A stretch of DNA of 64,000 bases from contig CM056994.1 of the NCBI GenBank assembly GCA_029891345.1, forward strand, positions 142,684,457 to 142,748,456, in the 5' to 3' direction. The translations under genes and the position numbers were made by a program. This document shows, one piece after another, positions 23,880-34,986 of the stretch. A model generated the notes under the pieces. It saw only the letters and a program-made list of their open reading frames with translations, was not told where the DNA came from and did not search any database. The stretch is from Dryococelus australis. Taxonomy: Eukaryota > Arthropoda > Insecta > Phasmatodea > Phasmatidae. Position 1 is the first letter of the stretch, and each line of letters starts with the position of its first letter.

Positions 23880-26870
23880 AAAGGGAGAAATATGCTTCCG
23901 AAGAAGGCTAAATTTATTCCAGAAACTTCTACGATCAATTTCCGTTAGTCCATATTTCATGCAATATTTTTTGCCTAAATTTCGAAATTTAAAATGCCTC
24001 ATGAGATTACTTTCCTCTCTATGTGTCTGTATATGTGTGAGTGTCTTCCTTTTAATTTTTAACGTATGAACCAAATTTCACCAAACTAGGCACAGATATA
24101 GTACAACTGACTTTTACAGTTTTTGACCACACTGGGCACTTACTTTCAAAATGGCGGTCATTTTAAAACTTAGTGTGATGTGGCATATCTGGGCGACAAT
24201 TAGACCATTAAAGGCTAATCTTGTATGTCAACAGTAACAAATATACGACTTGAAATTATAGATGGGTATATTTTGTTAGACCTCCATTTTGTTCGATAGC
24301 ACTACATGAAAAAATAAAGCTTTTATAATATAACTGAAAACTACTCAATAAATTCTAGATACATATGCCAAGTAAGTAATACTACGGAAGGCAACGTAAA
24401 AGTATGCAATCTAACTTGACTGAGCACAAATTTTTAAAATGGAGGCCACATAAATATTTTAGGTTTAGTTGGAATAGCTACAATATCGTTCTACCAATTA
24501 CCGCTAAATTTTTAATGCCAATAGAATCTATTAGAAACATCATACATGCCTACACACAATACTTTTTGTCCACCATGTTGTAAGATAGAGACACCTTAAT
24601 TAATATATATTCTAAATCATAGCTGACTTATTAATTATCCGTAGACGAACGACGATGACAAAGACTGTTCTCTGAAGTCAAACTGAAATACACCTCTGCA
24701 GCTGTAGCCAATACTTTTCTGTCATAAATCTCCTCTTATACTACATTTCAGCTTGTATATGCGTTGCAAACTCGTATTTCGACTAAATTACTAGTCCATT
24801 TCAAGTAGAATCCTCGTCATGACCTGACCAGTCTTAGCAGAAAATTATAACCTTCCATCCACCTCGTTTGTTAAGCTATATCTAAAACATTCTCCAATAA
24901 AGTTAACATCCGCTAAGTATTATTTCCAAATTAAAACTATCGATTGTATAGCTAATGTCGCCTGATATTACATAAATGAAAGTTAGCACCTTTACTTCTC
25001 TAAGAGAAAATGAAATGATTTCAATTAATAAATACTATTTAAAACATACATCTCTGCTGTGTGAATAAAACCTTACCAGCAATACAAAAACAAACTGAAT
25101 TTAGAAACAACAAAACTTTCAAATAAAATAAATAATTTAAACATATTAAACAAAGTATGCAAAACAAATCAAACACATTAAATCTTATAAATTCCGTACA
25201 TTATTTCATAAATTCCTGATAATAGAGTTACTATTTTCAAAATTGAATTGTTACAATAAAATGCGTCCATACAAAGAATCTTTTGTTCCCTATTTTGTAA
25301 GAGAGCATCACGAGACAAATACTTTTTTTGTAATATCTCTGGAAGCAGTAACAGATTTCTTCCAAAGTTTACAACCGGCAGGCCATGCACACTGATATAG
25401 TATTTGAAGAACGTCAGTCACTTTTTTTTTTATTGGTGGCCATGTAAAAATTTTACCTTCCGATGTTATATTTTCGAAACTGCGAAACAAATTTCAAAAT
25501 ATCTTTGTACGGTAACAGAATTTATTATACTTAACCTATTTGTCTATAAAGAGCCTCATTTTTGCGCCATTTTGTAAGATGGCATTACATAAACATAAAG
25601 CATTTGTGTGTTATCACGGGAAACAATCAATGCATTTACTCAAAATTTGGCGTAAAAGCTTTACTACTGTATTCCATATTAATTATTATTATTTGAGAGT
25701 GCAAGAACTTTAATTTCAGAAAAGTGGCAATAAAATAATTTTAGCTTTGTGAGCTATGTCTACGAAACTATATAACCGATTCTAACTTAACTTTGTATAG
25801 TGGCAGTATCTATGGCAACCATTGAATATACTAATCCATTACATTTTTGTCATCAATAGAAAAAAAATATGTTTTATGCCATACCTCAAAGACCATACAA
25901 CCTACTCTCACCATATTTATCACGCAAGTAGTTCTAGAATAGGGTACATAAACTAACGTGTTGTTTTAGGGGTGGCAGGTCTTTTTAAATGGTGTTAATG
26001 TAAATAATTTACGTTAGTACATTATATCTAAGAAACAATTCAACAAAATTCAACCAAATTTTGTATGTTAACAGCATTATTAAGCATCATCAGATATGCA
26101 TACAGAAATAATGTAAGCATTTTGCCACATTTCCGTAAAAATTCAACAAATTTATATAAAATGATATACATTAAGAGTGCTACAAATTGCCGTGTAAAGT
26201 TACATGATTTAAGTGGGATCAGACGTTTTTAAAATGGCGGCAATACAAACGTTTTCATAAGTTTTGCATATCTATTAAACTATTTATTTAAATTCAAACA
26301 AAATTTTGTACTGATAATATATATTTTAAAGTACAAAGCAGGACTTCTTTTTATTCAAGGCAATTTTGTAAAATAGCACCGATTAAATAACAAGATTTTT
26401 ATGACACCGGGAACAATCAACCGATTTCCACTAACTTCTTCACATAACTAGTACTACGGTAATCCATGTAAACTTACGTGTTTCAAGTGGCTCAGTAATT
26501 TATTTTCTAAATGCTGACTATATCAATATTTCAGGTTTGTGAACCCTATCATTCAAATCATTAGACTTATTGTATCTGATCTTGATGCTCCAAATCCAAC
26601 CCCGTGATGCAGTTGTTTGTGCTCTAGCTTATTTTAACGAGATTTTCTCGGATATAGTCCAGGCTATGGAACTTGGAAAATAGTTGTTGTCTCAGTACTG
26701 TTTCATATTATTCTCCTTTCAACTCTTATGATATTGCTGAGAATCAGATATCATAGCCTGCCGACCACCTAGGCTTTTAAGAACTTAATTAAAGATTATT
26801 TACATTGACGTAGAAGATAGTAGGCTCATTAATGATATCAGTAACTACATGATTTTTTGTGCTGTGTTCG
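23880..26870 (+). repeat. Composite repeat, copy 1: ~290-bp monomers plus tail
   Basis: A head (about 23,880-24,090, containing TGTGTCTGTATATGTGTGAG and ACCAAATTTCACCAAACTAG) leads into diverged monomers. Each monomer carries the set AACCGATT..CA..AAA, TAGTACTACGGTA..CCATGTAAACTTAC, and AAAATGGCGGCCA-like words. AAATGGCGG-type landmarks occur near 24,150, 24,438, 26,233 and 26,510, with spacing of 277-288 bp where neighbours are preserved. The run ends in a ~350-bp tail (26,525-26,870). No coding potential is present. Confidence 0.75.
26525..26870 (+). repeat. Tail module of composite repeat, copy 1
   Basis: Shares the sequence order TTCAGGTTTG..AACC, ATCCAACC..TGATGC, then a TATCATAGCCTGCCGACCACC..TTTAAGAACTTAA..ATTGTTTAC-like segment and an AGTAACTAC..TTTTTGTG end with the modules at 28,925-29,280 and 32,695-33,060. 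Confidence 0.65.
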
Positions 26871-28104
26871 CTATTGTTATGTAACTGGTTTCGGATTTCA
26901 CTTTAAAAATGCAGAAAATATAACCAGCAAAATTCTATTTCGTAGTTTGTACGAATCTTTATTTTTAGGTTTCTCCCCTCCCCTTACACTCACACGTTCA
27001 TCTATAGAACACCTTAACCTAATTCCACCTAACTCAGAAAACATACAGTACTTGGTAAGTAAATCTGGATTTTATAACTTTTGAACCACTCCAGGCGTTT
27101 ATTTTCAAAATGTGATCATTTTAATATCGGGAATGACATGTCATTTCTCGGAAACCATTCAAAAACTTTAAAACACATTTTGACAGTTCATGACGTAAGT
27201 ATTGAAATTAGAGATGGTTTTTATTGTTTGTCCGCAATTCTGGAAGACAGTACAGGAAAAATTAATAAAGCTGTTATGTTATATTTCGAAAACTTCTCAT
27301 CCGATCCTCGCTAAATTTAACAAGTAGGCCTACGTAATACAATTGGAGGCTAAGAAATGCATGCATTTTAAATTGATTGGGAACTTATTTTCAAAATGGC
27401 GACCACACAAATATTGTAGATTATTTCGTATGCGTACATAACGTTTAACCAATTTTAACGAATTTGGATTGTTGAAAATAAATATTATGAGAATCATATA
27501 CGCCTAAACGTAATTACTTTCCTAGGCTACTTTATGAGATAGTGCTATATGAAGTAAAAAAAATTTCATGTAATGTCTTGGTAAAAAAATTTACAAATAT
27601 TATCAAATTTCGCATACAATTAATAATGCGTTAGGTGATGTTATTTTGTATGTTTTCAAAAGGTAAGGCATTTACTTTCTAAATTGTTGCCGTGTAACAA
27701 TAAGAGTTTAGATTCCTTTATCATCAAAATTATCTAATCAAATCCAACTTATCTTTGTATGCTGGCAGTATACATTACAACTCTCAAATCAGTGGATAAG
27801 TGGCCTCTTTTACAGCCATTTTGAATAAAGCGCCACACAAATAAAATAAGGTTTTTATTCCATTTATTGAGATACGATCAAACGAGTCAATAGATTAGCA
27901 AAAATAGTTTCACTTTTTTTGGCCATTTGATCTATAGGTTTTAAGTCTGCCACACACTTGTATTTATAATGGCGACTGTAAAAACATTTAATCTTAGTGT
28001 GATATGAATATATAAAACGAACTTTAACTTAATTTTCTATACTGGCAGTATATATAACAATCATATAAAATGCTAAAGCAGAACCCTATTGTTCTGCATT
28101 TATG

Positions 28105-28325
28105 TGTGAGTGAGTGAATAGGTTTGACCTGCTCTTACCAGCGTGTTTATGAGAGCCCATGAAGGTGATTGAGGTGAGTATGGAGCAGCGCGAGAATGAT
28201 AGAGCGGGGAAAAGCAAGATCCCCATAAAACCCGCCGACCAGCGGCATCGTCTGGCACGATCCCCACGTGCGAAAATCCGGGAATGACTCTGTCGGAAAT
28301 CGAGCTCGGTTCGCCAAGATGGAAG
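28105..28325 (-). mobile_element. SINE fragment (same family as 30.94 kb), head truncated
   Basis: On the minus strand it shares GATTTTCGCA..TGGGGATCGTGCC, GACGATGCC.CTGGTCGG, and TATGGGGATCT with the full copy at 30,941-31,203. The promoter-bearing tRNA-like head is missing or replaced, and composite-repeat sequence (AACAATCAACCGTTT) resumes at about 28,326. Confidence 0.7.
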
Positions 28326-28924
28326 GAACAATCAACCGTTTCGCATCAAATATTATACGCAAGTAATGCTACAGTTTGGTATTTAAAATAACTTATTTTA
28401 AATGAAGCAGTCCTTTTTTAATGACAAACTAGAAATAATTTGTGTTAGTATGTTATATCCATTATACAGTTCAGAAAAATTAAATTAAATTTTGAATTCT
28501 ATACAGTATTCACTAGAAGGATAAATTACGGATACAGAGATCTTCTTTTGCCGAATTTTTGCAAAATAGTTCCAGGTAAGCAAATTGAAAATTTTGTCAG
28601 GTTTCTGTACCAAATAAACTAATTGCACCAAATTTTCCACACCATTAGTGCTACAGAAGTCCTTGTAAACTTACATTATTTAAATCAAAACAAACATTGT
28701 TTTCTAAAATGGCGGCCATAAGAATTCTTAGAAGCATCGTATACTGAACCTCTTTTTTGGACAATTTTAAATATTGAAGCAGTTGAGAAAACCGCGTTTT
28801 AGGCCATATCTCGGGGACCAGTCAACCGATTCCTATCAAAAACTTCACACAACTAGCACTACAGTAGACTATGCAAACTTGTATGTTTTTAGTGATTCAG
28901 ACACTAATTTTTAAATGACAACCC

Positions 28925-29280
28925 TACCAATATTTAACTGTAATAGATCCTCTCATTTAAAACAGTACACTAATAATATCTTAATTCGACCCCCGATTAC
29001 TACCTCCGTAATTCTTTTCGTTTGGCACATGTGTAGTATTTGAAATTGTCTCGCTACAGGTTCATATGTTGCTGGTTTCATCTCTAGTGATTATTATTAC
29101 TATGATGTCTTTATTAAGGGTGTTGTGAAGGCTTTCGCCTTCTCTTACACTTAACTACGAGACATCAAGGCCTACCTACCAGCTAAGCTTTTTATAACTG
29201 CATTAAAAATTGTTTGGACCTACATAGCTATATTAGATACTTCTTGTTTTAACTCGTCAGTGATGTAGAGAATATGTCGT
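28925..29280 (+). repeat. Tail module of composite repeat, copy 2
   Basis: Includes TCGACCCCCGATTACTACCTC, ACATCAAGGCCTACCTACCAG and a GCATTAAAAATTGTTTGGAC-like segment, in the same order as the other two tails. A CTTTCGCC inverted word (GAAGGCTTTCGCCTTC near 29,127) gives a small hairpin unique to this copy. Confidence 0.65.
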
Positions 29281-30699
29281 TTTGGGTTGGCAGAGTTTCC
29301 GTTATTAAAATATTTTATTAGGTAAACATTGCATTAAATTAATATTTAATTACCTACTAATATTTGAAATTTGTTATCCAGGATAATCGCCTTTTATATT
29401 ACGTTAATGACACTTTAATTAACATAGAAGCTTTCAAATATACTTTCAGTGTACAAGCTAGTGGTAATTTTCATGAAAATTACAGTTGTGCAGTTATTGT
29501 TGATCGTTATCGTTATTCTTTATATTGTAGTGCAGTTATAGCAGTGACTGTTGCAGTTTGAATCAGAAGGCTCCAGTTATTTTAGTTTAATGATAACGCA
29601 TGGTCAAGGGGCTGAGAAAGAATGTCCTAGAGTGTCGTGTTTTGTTAGCTGCGAGTTTAGGACAATAATAATGCCAGGTTCATCTTGAATAACAGTGTCA
29701 GGTTCATCTTGTTACAGCTTGCGGGTTGACTTAGTTCGGCTCCAGGACGGCAAGTTAAAAATAGGGACATAATATCCAAAGTAAAAAACTGAGTTTTGTG
29801 GAACGTAATCACGCACAAAAAATAAAAATAACAGGATATACTGACAATCATGGGGACAGAGCCACTAAAGGTTCAAAAATGGTTTTAACTATGCTGATGG
29901 TTGAGCATAATCTGTTAACAGATTTCAATGGGGGTTGTAGCACACTAAGAACTGATTTACAAAATTTTCAGAATGAGAAATATTTTTTATAAATAATTAT
30001 TATATTTGCAAAAAATATATATATATATTAGTGGCAAAATACTAAACTTACCTGTTATTTAAAATAAAGTAAGATTAATTTTGAAAATTATACTTTCATT
30101 AAAAACCGGTGCGACAAAAAAAGATAGTTAAATAATTATTATTCTAATTTATAATGAGGATAAGTACATACATTTTATACCGGTGTGATTTGGATAAACA
30201 ATAAAGAACTTTTTTTCGATTTATTCAGTGTATATTAGAATTAAATTCATTAGTAATGTTTATCCAACTTAAAAGAATACCATCGGCATCTACTATTCTA
30301 TGTATTTTATTATTTAAACATTATTAACATATAAACAAGATATAAAACTATTTTTAAATTAATTTTTATTCACATGAATAACCAATTAATATATTTGAAA
30401 AATTGTATGATATTTTCATAATTTTGTCTGACGTTTAAATTAAAAAACTTCTTGCATTTAGCCAAAGAAATATAAATTATATATATTCAGTGTTTCTCTC
30501 TTTCGAATTATAATACGTAATGAATAGAAACTACATTTCATATATTATGTTCTGATACAGCTTTATTAGAATTAAGGCTGTTATTTATATTTGTTATATA
30601 TTGTGTAAAAATCGTTTTTTATGTGAAAAATCAAAAAGGTAAATGGTATCCTAGAGAAGAATATATAATTTACTGGAACATAAACATTAAAACGTTTAA
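29281..30699. other. Very AT-rich unassigned stretch
   Basis: Separates composite copies 2 and 3. ORFs at 29,364-29,561 and 29,798-29,992 are short and unrecognised. Two near-identical words, GCCAGGTTCATCTTG and GTCAGGTTCATCTTG, near 29,672 and 29,698 are a local duplication of about 26 bp. Confidence 0.4.
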
Positions 30700-30940
30700 A
30701 ATTAAGTACATTATTTTGGTCAATTTTATCAGTATTCTGCCGCCATTCTGTAAGATATCACCACAAAAATAAGCGATTTTTTTTGTTATGTCTCAGGAAA
30801 AAATTGACGGGTTCCTGCCATTTGATAGAAATTGTAATACTGCAGTATGCAGTTTCAATTGGTATGTTTTAATATGTCAAAAACTTTTTCTAAAAATGGC
30901 GGCCATATAACGATTTTACCTTAGTATGCCATATTGTCAA

Positions 30941-31203
30941 GTGAGTGAAGTGAATGAGTGAAAAATATGGGCGTCTCTTAACATCGAGGTCTAAGATAGC
31001 CGACGAGGGTGAAGCGAGATGAGTATGGTGCAACTTCGGAATGCTAGGGTGCAGGATTCAAGAGATCCCCGAGAAAATAGCCGACCAGGGACATCGTCCG
31101 GCACTATTCCCAGTGCGAAATTCGGGGCTATCCCGCCAGGAATAGAACCCGGTTCGATTTAATGAGAGCGATAAATCTAACTACTACACCACTGCGGCCC
31201 CTT
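30941..31203 (-). mobile_element. tRNA-derived SINE, full length, with target duplication
   Basis: On the minus strand it starts GGGCCGCAGTGGTGTAGTAG. It carries an RNA polymerase III A box, TGGTGTAGTAG, that fits TRGYNNANNNG fully, and a B box, GGTTCTATTCC (10 of 11 to GGTTCGANTCC), spaced as in a tRNA. A ~190-bp body follows and then a GAATGAG/GTGAGTGAA-rich end. Flanking words ATATTGTCAA (30,931-30,940) and ATACTGTCAA (31,204-31,213) are a 10-bp target duplication with one mismatch. It is inserted in the 290-bp array, so it is younger than the array. Movement would have required a LINE partner, which is not seen here. Confidence 0.85.
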
Positions 31204-32007
31204 ATACTGTCAAAACCATGAAATTAATTTCAACGTAACTCTGTATGGTGACAGTAATATGGCAATCATCAAATGTCTAAAAACAAATTCTTTTTTCTCC
31301 AGCATTTTATGAGTTAGCTACACATGACAAATTTAAATTTTCCTGTAGTATTTACCGAGAAAATCAACAGATACCCACGAAATATGGCAAGGAAGTATAA
31401 TATGGCAGGCCATTTAATTGGTCATATTAAGAGAGAGACAGACACGTTTTTTTTCTTCCGAATCACAGCTTTGTAAACATATTTCCTCAATGTGCTCTGT
31501 ATGCTTAAATACGAAAATAATCTCAACTTAAATTTGTATACTGAGAGTATCTGTTATACTCATAGAATGTGTACAAACAAAACCTCAATTCATCGCAATT
31601 TTGAATGATAACCCCACATGCAAAAAATTATTAATGTAATAACGCGGTAAACAGTCAACGCATTCCTTCCACAATGGACGAAGAAATTGTAGCATGGACG
31701 ACTATATTAATTTTTGTGTTTTAAGTGTACCTGATACATATTTTCAGAATGGTGGCAATAATTACTCTTTACTTATGTATGCTATATTTACAAAACCACT
31801 CAACCGATTTTTACTTATCTTTGTAAACTGTATCAATGACTATCATCGAAAGTGTCAATACATAACATGCTTGTCCTCCATTTATGGAGATTGTCACATA
31901 AAAAATGTTGACGCATCAAGCCATATCACGAGAACCAATCTAGCGAATCGCACCCAGTTTAACATCCAATTAGTGCTAGAATAGGTTATGAAGTTAACAT
32001 TGTTTAG

Positions 32008-32127
32008 GTGCATCATGCGTCAATATAATTTAATTTAGTATGTTATAAATATATATATATAACTGTATGTATATAGTTATATATATTTATAAAATACTTA
32101 ATTAAATTACATTGACGCATGCCGCAC
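32008..32127. repeat. 120-bp near-perfect palindrome
   Basis: The left arm, starting GTGCATCATGCGTCAATATAA, and the right arm, ending ..TTACATTGACGCATGCCGCAC, are inverted copies about 55 bp long with only a handful of mismatches. A short AT-rich loop lies near 32,065-32,072. It can form a cruciform or hairpin and sits in composite repeat copy 3. Confidence 0.9.
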
Positions 32128-32141
32128 ATATATACGGATGC

Positions 32142-32166
32142 CATATATATATATATATATATATAT
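32142..32166. repeat. (AT)n microsatellite
   Basis: A simple AT run directly beyond the palindrome. Confidence 0.95.
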
Positions 32167-32694
32167 AACAGTTTAAGAAATCTTACAAAAAATTTGTACA
32201 CTAACAGCATTCATTATATTCATTATAAGAATTAACTATGAATAAAGATATCCTCTTTTGTGGCCTCTTTAGAAAGTAATGAATGGTGGTAAAATTGTAC
32301 ATTTCTCCGTTTTTCCTGAACGGCTAAACTAATTTGACCAAATTTTGCATTACTTAAGCATTGCAGTTGGACTTAAGTGCGGTATATAGTGTTTTAAAAA
32401 TGGCAGCAAAATACGTATTTTGTTATTATATAGGACTAAATATGATATAATTGAATAAATTTCAATTAAACTTTTTATGCAGACGGCATATGTTAGTAAC
32501 ATGATATATATAGAATTTATAATGCAATTTTAAAAGTTAGTACCAAATAAGAAAATAATATATTTTATGATTTATTTCAGGCGCAAGTAAACGATTTAAA
32601 CCAAATTCTTCTGACAAGTAGGATTACGGTAGGCCATGTAAATGTACATGTTTTAAGTGACTTTTAATCATGTTCAGAACGACAGCCTAGTCAT

Positions 32695-33060
32695 TATTTC
32701 AGGTTAGCAAACCTTGTTATTCAAAACACTTAACTGAGTACATATAAAGTTGTAGCTCCTAATCCGACCTCCTTGATGCATTTAATTGCATACTATCTTA
32801 CGGCGAGAGATTTTCTGTTTCGAATCCCGTGTAAGGCGTGTGCGTATTTGTAATATCTCAGTAATCTTGCATATAATTCGGTTTTCATCTCTAATGGTAT
32901 TTCTGTTAAGTAGACATCAAGGCCAACCTATCATCTAAGTATTTAGGAACTTAACTTAAATTGTTTGCACTTATGTAGAGGAAAGTTGCTAGGTTCATTG
33001 GATACATAAGTAACTTCTTGTTTTTGTAACCACTGTGTTGTCTGTTAGTAGAAAACTAAT
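32695..33060 (+). repeat. Tail module of composite repeat, copy 3
   Basis: Contains TTCAGGTTAGCAAACC, AATCCGACCTCCTTGATGCA, ACATCAAGGCCAACCTATCA and GGAACTTAACTTAAATTGTT, ending AAGTAACTTCTTGTTTTTGT, in the same order as the tails ending at 26,870 and 29,280. Confidence 0.65.
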
Positions 33061-34467
33061 CGTACTAGTATTTGTTTTGGTATGTTTCATTCTTATTGCA
33101 GAATAAATTATGTATGAATTGATGTTTTATTACTGAAAGGTAATATTTGTGTCTGAAGACTTATTAAAATCTCTATTAAGATATGGTGACTGAAAGGTTT
33201 TCAATTGTAACTTAGCTTAACTGACGATACCGCTTTGTAAAAAAGAAACATTAATTTTTTGCTGTGTAAAGTATTAAAATTTAACGTATCGCTTTTTTGC
33301 ACGTTTTGTTTTTAAATCATAACTATTAAAGTAATGAAGTTGTGATAAATTTATTTTTCCACTGCTGGAGTACATATTCTTAAACTTAAAGTCTTGTCTG
33401 TTGGGCGAACGAGTATAAAAACTGAATGCGTCGTAATTTCGTCAACCGTTATACTGGTCCAGTGCGTGACTGCAAGTGTTGGAAGTATGATATTTATACG
33501 TATTGACCGTAAACAATTTGTCACGCCTGTGTATTTATCACAACTGCGTAACTTTTCCCTGCTTACTTGAAATAAAATTGTGTAACAAGTTTAAAGTACG
33601 TTTTTGTAAATTAAATGTATTTCTCAGCACGAAGAGTTTGCTCAAATTGCTAAAACCCAATCAGAATTGCATAAATAATCCTAGTATAAGCGGTGTATAC
33701 ATATAAATTTGAGAGGAATGAAAGTTACAGGATGGCTATTAGTGTAGGCCTACATGTTATCTGCTATAATTAAGTAACTTGCTGCTATCTGAAATTGTGT
33801 AATGACATAAACGACACGATTTGCGTACTTAAGTCATTAATTCTAATTGAGGACGTTCCGTTAGTGAAATAACCTAATATACATAAATTTAAAGAGGTTT
33901 TATAATACTATAGTTCTTTCCCTAAAATTTTAGCTATATTTATCACAATCGCGGCAAAATACCTTATATGTATAATCAGCTATATCAATTTTAACACCAA
34001 TATCTTAAAAATGTGCCAAATAATCACCATGGAATTGTCATGAATGAGTACATTGTTAAAAAGTTGTGAAGCTGACCTGAATATATTAAAGGCGTAAATT
34101 TAAAACACTAGTACATTATGCGTTTTGAAATACGCCAATATTCTTTGAACGGCTGAAAACATTAAAAAAATATTTCGACATTTGAAATGTAGATATACCA
34201 TAGCAAAGTTTTCCTTTACACATAGCAGAAGAATGCGTTATCTTTTGTGAATATACACTTTTAATAGGGCTCAAGAAAAAATGAATTTACGGTGAATGTA
34301 CTTAGGTAACAATATGCATTTTAATAACATTTTTACGTTCCTAAGAATTACGCAGGATTTCTTAGATCGACATAAGAATAGTATAATTTGTAAATTGCCT
34401 AAGCGTATTTAAAAAATGTCAGGATGATGCAAAAAGGATAGAAAAAAATATTGAAAGCAGGCTCCTT
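33061..34467. other. AT-rich unassigned stretch
   Basis: No gene, RNA or transposon end recognised. The longest ORF (33,503-33,706) has no familiar motif. Confidence 0.45.
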
Positions 34468-34986
34468 CAAAGTATACAGTGAAGCGGTCGCCTACCTGGA
34501 GCCGAGGAACCAGTGAGCGACGCGGACACGGGCGAGTAAGTTAAGTTGTGCTCACACTCTGATCTGGCGTACCTCGTGCCGTCTGCGTACGTGCACCTGT
34601 GGAAACCGCCACTCACTGGTGGAAAGTTTGTAGCAGAATTCAAAGTATACAGTGAAGCGGTCGCCTACCTGGAGCCGAGGAACCAGTGAGCGACGCGGAC
34701 ACGGGCGAGTAAGTTAAGTTGTGCTCACACTCTGATCTGGCGTACCTCGTGCCGTCTGCGTACGTGCACCTGTGGAAACCGTCACTCACTGGTGGAAAGT
34801 TTGTAGCAGAATTCAATGTATACAGTGAAGCGGTCGCCTACCTGGAGCCGAGGAACCAGTGAGCGACGCGGACTCGGGCGAGTAAGTTAAGTTGTGCTCA
34901 CACTCTGATCTGGCGTACCTCGTGCCGTCTGCGTACGTGCACCTGTGGAAACCGTCACTCACTGGTGGAAAGTTTGTAGCAGAATT
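34468..34986. repeat. Three tandem copies of a 173-bp GC-rich unit
   Basis: Units run about 34,468-34,640, 34,641-34,813 and 34,814-34,986, each starting TTCAA(A/T)GTATACAGTGAAG and ending GGTGGAAAGTTTGTAGCAGA. They differ at only a few sites (for example CCGCCACTC against CCGTCACTC, GGACACGGG against GGACTCGGG), so identity is about 98-99%. The unit is far GC-richer than its surroundings. Because 173 is not a multiple of 3, it is unlikely to be a coding repeat. The recent, homogeneous triplication stands out against the old arrays elsewhere in the window. Confidence 0.95.

Larger units (their letters stand above)
26871..29280 (+). repeat. Composite repeat, copy 2: ~290-bp monomers plus tail
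   Basis: Monomer landmarks of the AAAATGGCG type occur near 27,100, 27,390, 27,690 and 27,965 (steps 290, 300 and 275 bp), and again near 28,700 and 28,910. A SINE fragment sits in it at about 28,105-28,325. The copy ends in a tail module at 28,925-29,280. Confidence 0.7.
30700..33060 (+). repeat. Composite repeat, copy 3: ~290-bp monomers plus tail
   Basis: GGCGGCCA-type landmarks occur near 30,893, 31,745, 32,395 and 32,680, with intervening monomers interrupted by a full SINE (30,941-31,203) and a 120-bp palindrome (32,008-32,127). It ends in a tail at 32,695-33,060. Monomer-to-monomer divergence is high, so this is old. Confidence 0.7.

Noticed and set aside
28086-28362. Minus-strand ORFs of 71 and 81 codons
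   Set aside because: They lie within the SINE fragment and are not genes.
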